Assembly (NCBI RefSeq): GCF_005930975.1
Contig: NZ_VBSE01000037.1
Location: 1-64,000 of the forward strand
DNA: 64,000 nucleotides
Direction of reading: 5' to 3'
DNA from: Apilactobacillus kunkeei
GTDB lineage: Bacteria > Bacillota > Bacilli > Lactobacillales > Lactobacillaceae
The notes under the pieces were generated by a model that worked only from the letters and a program-made list of their open reading frames with translations, made no database searches and was not told the DNA's origin. The stretch's first letter is position 1. Each line of letters begins with the position of its first letter. The translations under genes and the position numbers were made by a program. This document shows, one piece after another, positions 45,831 through 54,271 of this stretch.

Positions 45831-47198
45831 ATGAAATTTAAAGCACCAGTTACAAAGAACGAAGAATATGAAGTCGATATTATCGACTTAACTTATCAAG
45901 GCCTAGGAGTTGCTAAGATAGAGGATTATCCTTTGTTTATTGAAGACACTCTTCCAGGCGAAAAAGCTTTGATTAAAGTAATCAAAGTTAACCAAAACTT
46001 TGGTTTCGCAAAGTTAGAAAAATTACTAACTAAATCACCAGATCGTGTAGAAAACATTGATAAGAACTACACTCGTACCGGAATCGCTCCATTACAACAT
46101 CTAAAATACGATGCTCAATTGGAATTTAAGCAACACCAAATCCAAGAACTTTTCGATAAGTCTAAGATGGATGTTGAAGTATTGCCAACTATTGGGATGG
46201 ATAACCCAACTCATTACAGAAACAAGGCGCAAATTCCAGTTCGTTCAATTAATGGAAAACTACAAACTGGTTTCTTCCGTAAGCACTCACATGATTTAGT
46301 AACTATTGAAGATTTCTACATCCAAGATCCAGAAATCGACAAGGCTATTGTTGTCGTTAGAGACATCTTACGTAAGTACCACATCGAACCATACAATGAA
46401 ACTAAGCACAATGGTGTGATTAGAAACATCATGGTTAGAAGAGGACACTACACTAACGAAATGATGATTGGTTTAATTACTCGTACCAAGAAGATTCCAA
46501 TGGTTGATATAATTGTTCGTGAAATCAAGGAAGCCTTACCAGAAGTGACAAGTATCATGCAGAACATCAATTTGTCAGATGGTAACGGATTATTAGGTAA
46601 GAGTACTATTTGTCTAGATGGTAAGAAGTACATCGAAGATAAGTTACTTGGCTTGAAGTTCGCTATTTCATTGAACTCATTCTACCAAGTTAACCCAGAA
46701 CAAACTGAAAAACTTTACTCTCTAGCAATTGAAAAGGCTCAACTAAATGGTACTCAAACAGTAATAGATGCTTATTGTGGTATCGGTACAATTTCACTAG
46801 CTGTTGCTGAACATGCCAAGAAGGTTTATGGTGTGGAAATTGTTAAGGAAGCCATCGAAGACGCTAAGATTAACGCTCAAAAGAACCACATCAACAATAC
46901 TACATTTGTAACCGGTAGTGCAGAGGAACAAATGGAAAAATGGCAAGCACAAGGATTGAAACCAGATGTTATCATGGTTGATCCTCCACGTAAGGGACTT
47001 GCATCATCATTCATCGACAGTGCTGCTCAAGTAGCACCTAAGAAGATTGTTTATGTATCATGTAACCCATCAACATTAGTACGTGATGCTTGTCGATTAG
47101 CTGAATACGGATATGAAATTACTCAACCAGTTCAACCTGTTGATCAATTCCCACAAACCGTTCACGTTGAATCAGTGACTGTATTTGAAAAGAAATAG
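45831..47198 (+). CDS. rlmD: 23S rRNA uracil-C5 methyltransferase (RlmD/RlmCD)
   Basis: 455-aa SAM-dependent methyltransferase. N-terminal TRAM domain (about residues 5-65), SAM motif DAYCGIGTISL, DPPRKGL, and catalytic Cys in VYVSCNPSTLVRD. In Gram-positives this family makes m5U747 and/or m5U1939. The four Fe-S cysteines usual between TRAM and the catalytic part are absent: the QHL motif is preceded by YTRTGIAPLQHL with no Cys. RBS AAAAAGGGG. Confidence 0.92.
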   Translation: MKFKAPVTKNEEYEVDIIDLTYQGLGVAKIEDYPLFIEDTLPGEKALIKVIKVNQNFGFAKLEKLLTKSPDRVENIDKNYTRTGIAPLQHLKYDAQLEFKQHQIQELFDKSKMDVEVLPTIGMDNPTHYRNKAQIPVRSINGKLQTGFFRKHSHDLVTIEDFYIQDPEIDKAIVVVRDILRKYHIEPYNETKHNGVIRNIMVRRGHYTNEMMIGLITRTKKIPMVDIIVREIKEALPEVTSIMQNINLSDGNGLLGKSTICLDGKKYIEDKLLGLKFAISLNSFYQVNPEQTEKLYSLAIEKAQLNGTQTVIDAYCGIGTISLAVAEHAKKVYGVEIVKEAIEDAKINAQKNHINNTTFVTGSAEEQMEKWQAQGLKPDVIMVDPPRKGLASSFIDSAAQVAPKKIVYVSCNPSTLVRDACRLAEYGYEITQPVQPVDQFPQTVHVESVTVFEKK

Positions 47199-47206
47199 AT
47201 AATAAA

Positions 47207-47236
47207 GAAGACACCTTGAGGAGGGTGTCTTTTTTT
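47207..47236. terminator. Terminator shared by rlmD and the mazG-like gene
   Basis: AAGACACC...GGTGTCTT stem with a T-run on the plus strand and an A-run on the other side, so it works for both convergent genes. It closely resembles the hairpin at 49373-49402. Confidence 0.88.
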
Positions 47237-47543
47237 ATTTGTCGAATTTCCAACTTCGACCCTTATTAATATTTATTTTTTCTTGTATAATATCATTAGG
47301 ATTAACTTGTAGTTTTTCGCACATGTAGTAGCAATATATCAATACATCAGCTAATTCTAACTTCAAGTTATCTTTTTCTTTAGATGACATAGCATTATCA
47401 TCTTTCTTCCATAGAAAGATTTTTTCAACTTCAGAAGCTTCAATACCTAAAGCTCTAGATAATGAAATGAGTGTATGATATTGATTCCATCCTCTGTCAT
47501 TTCTAAATTCAATTAATTCTTGAATTATATCTTTATATTCCAT
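47235..47543 (-). CDS. MazG-like nucleotide pyrophosphohydrolase
   Basis: 102-aa all-alpha NTP pyrophosphatase. The family metal site is complete: E35xxE38 (EASE) and E63xxD66 (ELAD), 24 residues apart. Members hydrolyse NTPs or dNTPs to monophosphates; some remove damaged nucleotides and some act in phage or stress responses, and the substrate here is unknown. ATG 47543 follows AAAGGAG. It lies head-to-head with the GIY-YIG/DUF2075 gene (32 bp between the start codons) and shows AT-rich codons unlike the flanking core genes. Confidence 0.85.
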   Translation of the reverse strand: MEYKDIIQELIEFRNDRGWNQYHTLISLSRALGIEASEVEKIFLWKKDDNAMSSKEKDNLKLELADVLIYCYYMCEKLQVNPNDIIQEKININKGRSWKFDK

Positions 47544-47548
47544 AAAAA
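47520..47548 (+). promoter_or_regulatory. Candidate promoter of the GIY-YIG/DUF2075 gene
   Basis: -35 TTGAAT (47520-47525), 17-bp spacer, -10 TAAAAA (47543-47548). It overlaps the start codon and first codons of the opposing mazG-like gene. A start near 47555 would leave about 20 nt of leader with AAGGTGG as RBS. The -10 is weak. Confidence 0.45.
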
Positions 47549-47575
47549 TTCTCCTTTAAGGTGGGTGTTTCATAA

Positions 47576-49369
47576 ATGTCTAATAGCGAAATAGCTAAAC
47601 CAATCATTAGAAAATATGATTACAGTATTAATAGTGACATAGAACAAGAAATTTTGAAACAAAATAATACTGATGAAGAGCATGAATTAATAACTAGATT
47701 TCCAACTGTATACATAGTTATAGATAAAATTCGTGGTAATAGAAAAAAATTTGGACAATTTAAAGCATATGTTGGAGAAACCAATAATATAGTTCGAAGA
47801 ACTGAGGAACATTTAAATAGTGAGTCAGAAGATAGAACAGATTGGACAGAATTAAATAATTCTAATGATGCTAAAATAATTGTTATTGCTCATAAAGAGT
47901 TCAATAAATCATTAACTCTTGATGTTGAAAATCAATTGATGAAATATTTACTTAGTGATGATGCTATTGGTGAATTGAATAATCGTAGATCCAATGACCA
48001 AGATTTATATTTCACAAGAGATCACTTTAGAGACATATTTCAGAACATTTGGGATGAACTATCTAAAAGAAATGAAAATATATTCCCAAGTGTTGATGAT
48101 ATTACCAATTCCGCAATTTTTAAAGCGTCTCCATTTCACAAATTAACAGATGAGCAACTAAATGCTAGAGATAAAATAATTGATAAAATCAAAAAAATCA
48201 GGAATGGAGATAGTACTGATAATTTGATTATTATTAAGGGTTCTGCTGGTACAGGAAAAACAGTCTTATTAAGTTCTTTATTTTCGGAGCTTAATAAACC
48301 TGATAACCAAGAAGCGTACATACTTGTTAATCATGATGAACAGGTAAAAGTTTATGAAAATATAGCTTCAAAAATTGGAATTAAGACTAAGATGGGTGAT
48401 AGTATTGCTAATAAGCCAACTATGTTTTTGAATCAACATCTAGTTGACGAAATTAATAAAGGTAAACAAAATAAAGTTGATATTTCATTAATTGATGAAG
48501 CTCATTTATTATTCACACAAGGTAATCAGTCATATCAAGGTAAAAATCAATTGGGTGATATAATGAACGTTTCAAATGTTGTAGTGGCGGTTTTAGATCC
48601 AATGCAAGTATTAAAAAATAATGGATACTTAGAACAAACTTACTATGATACATTAATAACGAATGCTAAAAAAAATAATAACTTAATCGAATTATCGGAT
48701 CAAAACAGAATGGTTGCTTCAAAAGAAACGATCAATTGGATTGAAGATATTGTTACTAAGAATGAAATTAATAAGATTCCTAATGACGAAAAATATGATT
48801 TAAGAGTATTTGGCAATGTTAATGATATGTATAATGAAATCAAGAAGCATAATGATAATATAGAATCATTAACTAAAGGTTTATCTAGACTAGTTGCAAC
48901 GTATGATTGGAAATATATTAAAAATAAGAAGAATATAATTAAATTAGAAAATGGAAATGAATTTGCGGACTTATGGCGTGTTAAAATTGGTGATAAATTT
49001 AATTTACCATGGAATAATCAGCTACCCGTTGAAAAAAAATATAAAGGATTATCTTGGGCTGAACAACCACAAACAATAAATGAAGTTGGATCAACATTTA
49101 CAATTCAAGGATTTGATCTTAACTATTGTGGGGTTATTATTGGACCATCTGTCAAGTTTAGAGATGGTAAAATAGTTTATGATAAATCAGAAAGTTATGA
49201 CAAAAAAGTGACTGGTAGGAGAACTTTAAAAAATGATGAAAAAAAGGATGTATCGTCAGAGTTAATTCGAAACCAGCTTAACGTATTATTAAAACGTGGT
49301 GTTCATGGACTATTCATTTATGCAGTTGATGACGAACTAAGAAAAGAACTACTGCGACAAAGTAAGTAA
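47576..49369 (+). CDS. GIY-YIG nuclease fused to DUF2075 helicase-like ATPase
   Basis: 597-aa two-domain protein. Residues about 43-130 form a GIY-YIG domain: VYIV (45-48), AYVG (64-67), arginines R74/R75 in NIVRRTEEH, and a metal-ligand Glu in DVENQL (E118). Residues about 190-597 are DUF2075, an SF1-helicase-like ATPase: Walker A GSAGTGKT (222-229), DEAH (307-310), VVVAVLDPMQ (335-344), QNRM, the late TFTIQGFDLNYCGVIIG motif V and LKRGVHGLFIYAVD motif VI. No transmembrane part. Codon use is AT-rich (AAT, ATA, AGA) compared with neighbours, suggesting transfer. Likely roles are nucleic acid cleavage or remodelling, possibly anti-phage; this is inference. Confidence 0.85.
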   Translation: MSNSEIAKPIIRKYDYSINSDIEQEILKQNNTDEEHELITRFPTVYIVIDKIRGNRKKFGQFKAYVGETNNIVRRTEEHLNSESEDRTDWTELNNSNDAKIIVIAHKEFNKSLTLDVENQLMKYLLSDDAIGELNNRRSNDQDLYFTRDHFRDIFQNIWDELSKRNENIFPSVDDITNSAIFKASPFHKLTDEQLNARDKIIDKIKKIRNGDSTDNLIIIKGSAGTGKTVLLSSLFSELNKPDNQEAYILVNHDEQVKVYENIASKIGIKTKMGDSIANKPTMFLNQHLVDEINKGKQNKVDISLIDEAHLLFTQGNQSYQGKNQLGDIMNVSNVVVAVLDPMQVLKNNGYLEQTYYDTLITNAKKNNNLIELSDQNRMVASKETINWIEDIVTKNEINKIPNDEKYDLRVFGNVNDMYNEIKKHNDNIESLTKGLSRLVATYDWKYIKNKKNIIKLENGNEFADLWRVKIGDKFNLPWNNQLPVEKKYKGLSWAEQPQTINEVGSTFTIQGFDLNYCGVIIGPSVKFRDGKIVYDKSESYDKKVTGRRTLKNDEKKDVSSELIRNQLNVLLKRGVHGLFIYAVDDELRKELLRQSK

Positions 49370-49372
49370 ATT

Positions 49373-49402
49373 AAAAAGACACCTCCACTCAGGTGTCTTT
49401 TT
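49373..49402 (+). terminator. Terminator after the GIY-YIG/DUF2075 gene
   Basis: AAAAAGACACCT-CCACTC-AGGTGTCTTTTTT, a perfect 12-bp stem. Its arms share AGACACCT / GGTGTCTTTTTT with the hairpin at 47207-47236 on the other side of the cassette. Confidence 0.92.
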
Positions 49403-49469
49403 TGCACTCTCATGTTTTTTGTTATATATTATTTTTTATAAAAAATGAATGTAAAAGTAGGCGAAGATA

Positions 49470-50141
49470 ATGCGTATTAATATTATTCAACATACTCCAA
49501 ACGAACGACCAGGTTCAATTTTAGATTGGGCACATGACAGGGGACATGATGTTTATATCTATCATCCATACCAATTTGGTATTCTACCAAAGGTAGATGA
49601 AACTGATATGTTAATTATTATGGGTGGTCCAATGAGCGTTAACGATGATATTGATTGGATTGAGTTCGAACGTGATATTATTAGAGAACTCGCTGAAAAA
49701 GATGTTCCAATCTACGGTGCTTGTTTTGGTGCACAACAAATTGCCAAAACATTTGGTGCCAAGATTACTACTTCAATGGCTAAGGAAGTAGGATGGGCGC
49801 CTGTATACTTAAGATCCGAACGCATTCCTGGAATTTACAACAAGCTTACTGCAATGCATTGGCATGGTGAAATGTTTGAGATTCCTAAGAATGGGGAATT
49901 ATTATTCTCCAGTGATTTGGTGGAAAACCAAGGATTCATTATTGGTGAAAGAATTGTTGGTTTACAATTCCACTTTGAACTAGGTACTGACGAAGTTAGA
50001 GAAATTGTTACCAACGACAATAAGTACGTTGCAGGATCTGCTTTAAATCAAACCAATGAAGATATCTTAGCTAGACCAGTGCCAAAAGAAAATAAACAAG
50101 TGATGTATGCAATCTTAGATTACATCTCTAAAGGCAAATAA
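49470..50141 (+). CDS. Class I glutamine amidotransferase-like protein
   Basis: 223-aa stand-alone GATase1 domain. The full catalytic triad is seen: C85 in YGACFGAQQ, H168 and E170 in GLQFHFELG. It resembles the amidotransferase half of GMP synthase, but no synthase partner is adjacent. Some stand-alone members act on gamma-glutamyl compounds; the substrate is unknown. It lies downstream of the MazG/DUF2075 cassette but its codon use is like the core genes. The RBS (AGTAGGCGA) is modest. Confidence 0.82.
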   Translation: MRINIIQHTPNERPGSILDWAHDRGHDVYIYHPYQFGILPKVDETDMLIIMGGPMSVNDDIDWIEFERDIIRELAEKDVPIYGACFGAQQIAKTFGAKITTSMAKEVGWAPVYLRSERIPGIYNKLTAMHWHGEMFEIPKNGELLFSSDLVENQGFIIGERIVGLQFHFELGTDEVREIVTNDNKYVAGSALNQTNEDILARPVPKENKQVMYAILDYISKGK

Positions 50142-50224
50142 TCGCTATATTTGAAGATGTATTAATCATTAATATAAATAGACTATCCGTATATTAAAAT
50201 TGCTTCAATCAATAAATTAATACG

Positions 50225-50260
50225 AAAAAAAGCATTCGAACTTAATCGAATGCTTTTTTA
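50225..50260. terminator. Terminator between convergent genes
   Basis: 14-bp stem AAAAAAGCATTCGA / TCGAATGCTTTTTT with a 6-nt loop; symmetric A/T flanks suit both the amidotransferase gene and the permease gene. Confidence 0.9.
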
Positions 50261-51589
50261 TTATTTACTGTTCTTCAAATGTCTTTGTTGTAGGTAGTAA
50301 ACTGGAATTCCAATTAGTGTTAATAGTAATCCAACTAGAGCTAAACCAGTTTGTGTAATTAGTGTTTCGGCTAGGATGAACACACCACCAACCAACGCTA
50401 TAATTGGCACGATTGGGTACCAAGGAACCTTATATGGACGAATCATTTCAGGTTCTTTACGGCGAAGTTTAAATACGGCAATGAATAGTAGACAGTTAAA
50501 TATCCACATAACAAACACTAACATGTCAGTTAATAAGTCGAAACTTCCCGCGAAAATCATTAAAATTGCGATTACGAATTGGAAGATTCCAGAAGTGTAT
50601 GGCACGCGAGTTTTCTTAGAAAGTTTAGCAAACCAATCACTAAATGGAAGGGACTTACTTTGACCCATTGCATAAGGAATTCTCATTCCTGATAGTGTGT
50701 AACCATTTAAGGAACCATAAACTGAAACTAGAATACCGATAGTAACTAACTTACCACCGAATTCACCGAATAGCTTGATAGCAGTTTCAGACGCCGTGTT
50801 TTGGTTACCAGCAATGTGATCAATTGGTAATGTTTTTAGAAATGCAACGTTTACCAATGTGTAAATTACCATAATCAAACTTAGACCAATAATAATAGCT
50901 TTTGGTAAGTTTTTCTTAGGGTTCTTAATTTCACCAGCAACGTCACAAACACCAATCCAACCATCGTAAGCAAACATAGTTGCTAATAAACCTGAACCAA
51001 AGGCAGTCCAAACGTTGGCGTGATTACTTGGACTAATTGGTAAGAAGGAAACGTGAACAGCACCAGGAATAAATAAACCAAAAATAGCAATTAAAATAAT
51101 TGGAATTAACTTACAAATAAGTGCAACTGTTTGAACGTTTCCGCTAATTTTTGATCCCAATAAGTTAATGAATAACACACTCAATGCCACAATGATTGCC
51201 ATTGGGTTTAGGATGCTAGGATTTAAATGGAATAGATTAATTAATTGTGTTGAGAAAATGATTGCTTCAGCGGCAATATTAGCAGGGTAGTAGACCAATA
51301 TTTGAGCCCAACCCATTGAGAAACCGGTTAGCGGACCATAGGTATAATCTAGATACTTAATGGCTCCTCCGGTCTTAGGAATGGCAGCAGCTAATTCAGA
51401 TACAGTTAAACCAGCACAGATGGTCAATAAACCACCAACAATCCATGCTAAAACAGTTAATGTAAATGAGTGGGTGCTATTAACAACACTGGCAGTTTTA
51501 AAGAACACACCAGCACCAATAACAGTTCCCATCACTGTTGAAAGAGCCGCCATCATGCCAATTCCACGTTTTAGTTCGTTTTCTTGCAT
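50261..51589 (-). CDS. APC-family amino-acid permease (SteT-like)
   Basis: 442-aa membrane protein with about 12 helices. The N-terminus MGTVIGAGVFFK is the glycine-rich APC motif, and the overall pattern (PKTGGAIKYLDYTYG, ATMFAYDGWIGVCDVAGEIKNPKKNLP, VSVYGSLNGYTLSG) matches the serine/threonine exchanger SteT/YkbA of the LAT group. Substrate specificity cannot be read from the sequence. ATG 51589 after CTAGGAGG. Downstream of gntK on the same strand but separated by a terminator. Confidence 0.88.
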   Translation of the reverse strand: MQENELKRGIGMMAALSTVMGTVIGAGVFFKTASVVNSTHSFTLTVLAWIVGGLLTICAGLTVSELAAAIPKTGGAIKYLDYTYGPLTGFSMGWAQILVYYPANIAAEAIIFSTQLINLFHLNPSILNPMAIIVALSVLFINLLGSKISGNVQTVALICKLIPIILIAIFGLFIPGAVHVSFLPISPSNHANVWTAFGSGLLATMFAYDGWIGVCDVAGEIKNPKKNLPKAIIIGLSLIMVIYTLVNVAFLKTLPIDHIAGNQNTASETAIKLFGEFGGKLVTIGILVSVYGSLNGYTLSGMRIPYAMGQSKSLPFSDWFAKLSKKTRVPYTSGIFQFVIAILMIFAGSFDLLTDMLVFVMWIFNCLLFIAVFKLRRKEPEMIRPYKVPWYPIVPIIALVGGVFILAETLITQTGLALVGLLLTLIGIPVYYLQQRHLKNSK

Positions 51590-51620
51590 GACGAATATCC
51601 TCCTAGATAATTTTTAATAT

Positions 51621-51658
51621 AAAAAAGGAAGGGGTCTAAATAGACACCCAACCTTTTT
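51621..51658 (-). terminator. gntK terminator (minus strand)
   Basis: On the minus strand AAAAAGG-TT-GGGT ... ACCC-CTT-CCTTTTTT forms an interrupted stem ending in a T-run. It separates gntK from the permease gene. Confidence 0.78.
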
Positions 51659-51676
51659 AATAAATAATATTAGTTA

Positions 51677-53227
51677 TTATTTGTCTTCGCTTTCAACATC
51701 GTGTTTACGTTGGAATTCAGCAATGTTCTTGTATTCAGTTTGAAGTTGACGACTCAAACGAATGTAGATAGGAGCTAATTCACGGTAAACTTTGTAGTTG
51801 TCAGGATTTGGCTTGTGGGCGTTAGTTACTCCAACGAAGTCTTTAACCTTTTCTAGGTCATCAATGATACCTAATGAGTACATACCTAATGTGGCAGCAC
51901 CTAAAGCAGTACCTTCAAAACTTTCTGGAATAGTAACATCTTGTTCGAAGATGTCAGCTAACATTTGACGCCATAGTTCTGAACGAGCAAAACCACCAGT
52001 AGCTTGGATACTTGTTGGTTTACCAATAACTTCTTCTAAGGCAAGACTAACAGTGTATAGGTTAAATACGATTCCTTCTAGAGCTGATCTAATCATATGA
52101 GCACGAGTGTGGATACGAGTTAAACCAAAGAATGAACCACGAGCGTTAGCGTCCCAGATAGGTGCACGTTCACCACCTAAGAATGGGTGGAATAGTAATC
52201 CATCAGAACCGGCTGGAATTTGTGAAGCAATTTCAGTTAATAGGTCGTATGAATCCATGTGCATTTGTTCAGCAGTAACCTTTTCAGGAGCACATAGTTG
52301 ATCTCTTACCCAACGGAAGACGATACCACCGTTGTTAACAGGTCCCCCGACAACCCATTTGTCTTTTGATAAGTAGTAACAGAAGACACGACCCTTAGGA
52401 TCAATAACAGGTTTGTCAGTAACGACACGAACGGCACCAGAAGTACCAATTGTAACAGCTAGAACACCTGGCTTAATAGCATTAACACCAAGGTTAGCTA
52501 ATGGACCATCTGAAGAACCGATAACGAATGGGGTATCTTCATCGATACCAATTACGTTAGCGTAAGCTTTGTTTAGTCCTTTGAATTGGTATGTAGTGTC
52601 AACTAGTTCAGGAAGTTGGTCACGTGATACACCAGTTAATTCAAGTGCTTCTTCGTCCCAATCCATCTTGAAGATGTTGAACATACCAGTAGCATTGGCA
52701 ATTGAGTAATCTTCTTTTAATTCACCAAATAGTTTGTATAGGATGTATTCCTTGATACCTACGAAGTAGGCAGCCTTGTCATATACATCTTTTCTTTCAT
52801 TCTTCAACCACATTAACTTGGTTAGAGGAGTCATAGGGTGAACTGGAGTACCAGTCTTTTCATATAATTCCTTAGCCTTACCGCTTTCCTTTAGTTGGTC
52901 AGCGTAGTTAACGGCACGGTTATCAGCCCATGTAATAGCACGAGTTAATGGTTTGTGGTTTTCATCAAGTAAAATCAAACTGTGCATAGCACATGAGAAT
53001 GAGATACCCTTCAATGTACCATGTTTAAGGTCAGCCTTACGTAAAACTTCAGTTAGACCTGCAAGCATGGCAGAGAAGATTTCTTCTGGATCTTCTTCGG
53101 CCATATCTGGAGTATCTTGGTATAAAGGATAACCATCGTTTGAGTATCCCTTAACTTCTCCATCGGTATCGTACAAAACAGTTTTTACACTGGTTGTTCC
53201 AATATCAACACCAATGATGTAGTTCAT
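51677..53227 (-). CDS. gntK: Gluconokinase (FGGY family)
   Basis: 516-aa kinase that converts gluconate to 6-phosphogluconate. N-terminal phosphate motif DIGTTSVKTVLYD (residues 8-20), TWADNRA, and the FGGY-type signature with GGFARSELWRQMLADI near residue 410. ATG 53227 after GAAAGGAAG. The matching permease is not adjacent but lies at the right edge of the window (63784). A cre-like site lies upstream. Confidence 0.92.
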   Translation of the reverse strand: MNYIIGVDIGTTSVKTVLYDTDGEVKGYSNDGYPLYQDTPDMAEEDPEEIFSAMLAGLTEVLRKADLKHGTLKGISFSCAMHSLILLDENHKPLTRAITWADNRAVNYADQLKESGKAKELYEKTGTPVHPMTPLTKLMWLKNERKDVYDKAAYFVGIKEYILYKLFGELKEDYSIANATGMFNIFKMDWDEEALELTGVSRDQLPELVDTTYQFKGLNKAYANVIGIDEDTPFVIGSSDGPLANLGVNAIKPGVLAVTIGTSGAVRVVTDKPVIDPKGRVFCYYLSKDKWVVGGPVNNGGIVFRWVRDQLCAPEKVTAEQMHMDSYDLLTEIASQIPAGSDGLLFHPFLGGERAPIWDANARGSFFGLTRIHTRAHMIRSALEGIVFNLYTVSLALEEVIGKPTSIQATGGFARSELWRQMLADIFEQDVTIPESFEGTALGAATLGMYSLGIIDDLEKVKDFVGVTNAHKPNPDNYKVYRELAPIYIRLSRQLQTEYKNIAEFQRKHDVESEDK

Positions 53228-53287
53228 AACATAACTTCCTTTCGATCTAAAAAGAGAGACTTAATTATTTTTTTAATAATGTTAACT

Positions 53288-53316
53288 ATTATAATAAAAT
53301 CCACATAAAAAGTCAT
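53288..53316 (-). promoter_or_regulatory. gntK promoter
   Basis: Minus strand: -35 ATGACT (53316-53311), 17-bp spacer, perfect -10 TATAAT (53293-53288), about 60 nt before gntK. Confidence 0.75.
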
Positions 53317-53329
53317 CACTAATTTATTT

Positions 53330-53343
53330 AGTTACCGCTTTCA
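53330..53343 (-). promoter_or_regulatory. CcpA cre-like site at gntK
   Basis: Minus strand TGAAAGCGGTAACT fits the cre consensus (TGWAARCGYTWNCW) with one mismatch in the centre. It lies 13 bp upstream of the -35 box, where CcpA could either activate or repress. Confidence 0.72.
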
Positions 53344-53446
53344 TTATATTGAAAACAAATGGTCGATTCAAGTGTTTTAACGTGTTTTATAGTAATTTGC
53401 AGTCATTATGATTATAATAAGGATATTGTACAAAAGAGGTGAGTGA

Positions 53447-54196
53447 ATGGATACCAGAATGTCTTTGTATCATCAAAAACCAAAGCCTACTAAAAAATAC
53501 GGCCAGTTTTTCAAAAAATATGCATGGTTAATTGCAATTTTAATTGTGTTATTTGGTTCCATCTTTAGCTATGTTTCATACCAAAACTATGAGAATAATA
53601 TGATTAATAAGTATCAAGTTAAGGGAATCATGATTAGCCAATCTAATGGGTATATTGATTTTGTGACCCTAGCCAATACCGGCCAAAAATTTGTCTATAT
53701 TCGTGCCAGTCAAGGTGCCACATATACAGATGATGACTTTAGTGATAATTTTCAACGCAGCCAGGGATCTGGTTTGCAAGTTGGTTCTTACCACGTTTTT
53801 AGTACACAAACGGCGATTAAGGATCAATTGAAGAACTTTACACGAGAAGTTGGCGATGATTACGGGACATTACCGCCATTAGTAGAGGTGACTTCACCTT
53901 TATCTGATGATCAAGTTCATCGACTTTCTGATTTCATTTACATGGTTCATAAATACTATGACACCAACGTAGTTGTAAGAAGTAGCACGAGTGTCTTCAA
54001 TCGATTAGACGAGAAAGTAGAACATGATGTGCAGTTCTTTAGCGGAAACGTTAATAATAAACGGGCTAATTTTATCGAAGTGAAGAATAATAGGAAAATT
54101 AATATCGATGGTTCAAACGTCTATGTTAATCAAATTGCCTTTAATGGTAACAAGAAAGGTTGGCAACAGTACCTATTGAAGAATCAAGACCGTTAA
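53447..54196 (+). CDS. GH25 lysozyme-like membrane protein, catalytic acids lost
   Basis: 249-aa protein with a basic N-terminus, one membrane helix (about residues 25-44) and an extracellular domain that follows the GH25 plan: GIMISQSNGYIDF (60-72), KFVYIRASQGATYTDDDF (81-98), GSYHVFS (113-119). The first catalytic-loop Asp of GIDVS is Met here, and the DxE strand is replaced by LPPLVEVTS, so hydrolase activity is doubtful. ATG after AAAGAGGTGAG. It may bind rather than cut peptidoglycan. Confidence 0.75.
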   Translation: MDTRMSLYHQKPKPTKKYGQFFKKYAWLIAILIVLFGSIFSYVSYQNYENNMINKYQVKGIMISQSNGYIDFVTLANTGQKFVYIRASQGATYTDDDFSDNFQRSQGSGLQVGSYHVFSTQTAIKDQLKNFTREVGDDYGTLPPLVEVTSPLSDDQVHRLSDFIYMVHKYYDTNVVVRSSTSVFNRLDEKVEHDVQFFSGNVNNKRANFIEVKNNRKINIDGSNVYVNQIAFNGNKKGWQQYLLKNQDR

Positions 54197-54202
54197 TAAA
54201 CA

Positions 54203-54231
54203 TCGATATTAATGAAGATATTTGCTAAAAT
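54203..54231 (+). promoter_or_regulatory. Promoter of the DEAD-box helicase gene
   Basis: -35 TCGATA (54203-54208), 17-bp spacer, extended -10 TGC-TAAAAT (54226-54231), about 40 nt before the start. Confidence 0.55.
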
Positions 54232-54271
54232 AGAACATATATTAATTCGAATTTAAGTAGGGGAACCCAGA

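Noticed and set aside
47207-49402. Insertion sequence or integron-type element around the MazG/DUF2075 cassette
   Set aside because: No transposase, integrase or terminal inverted repeats beyond the two terminator hairpins were found, and no target-site duplication could be defined.
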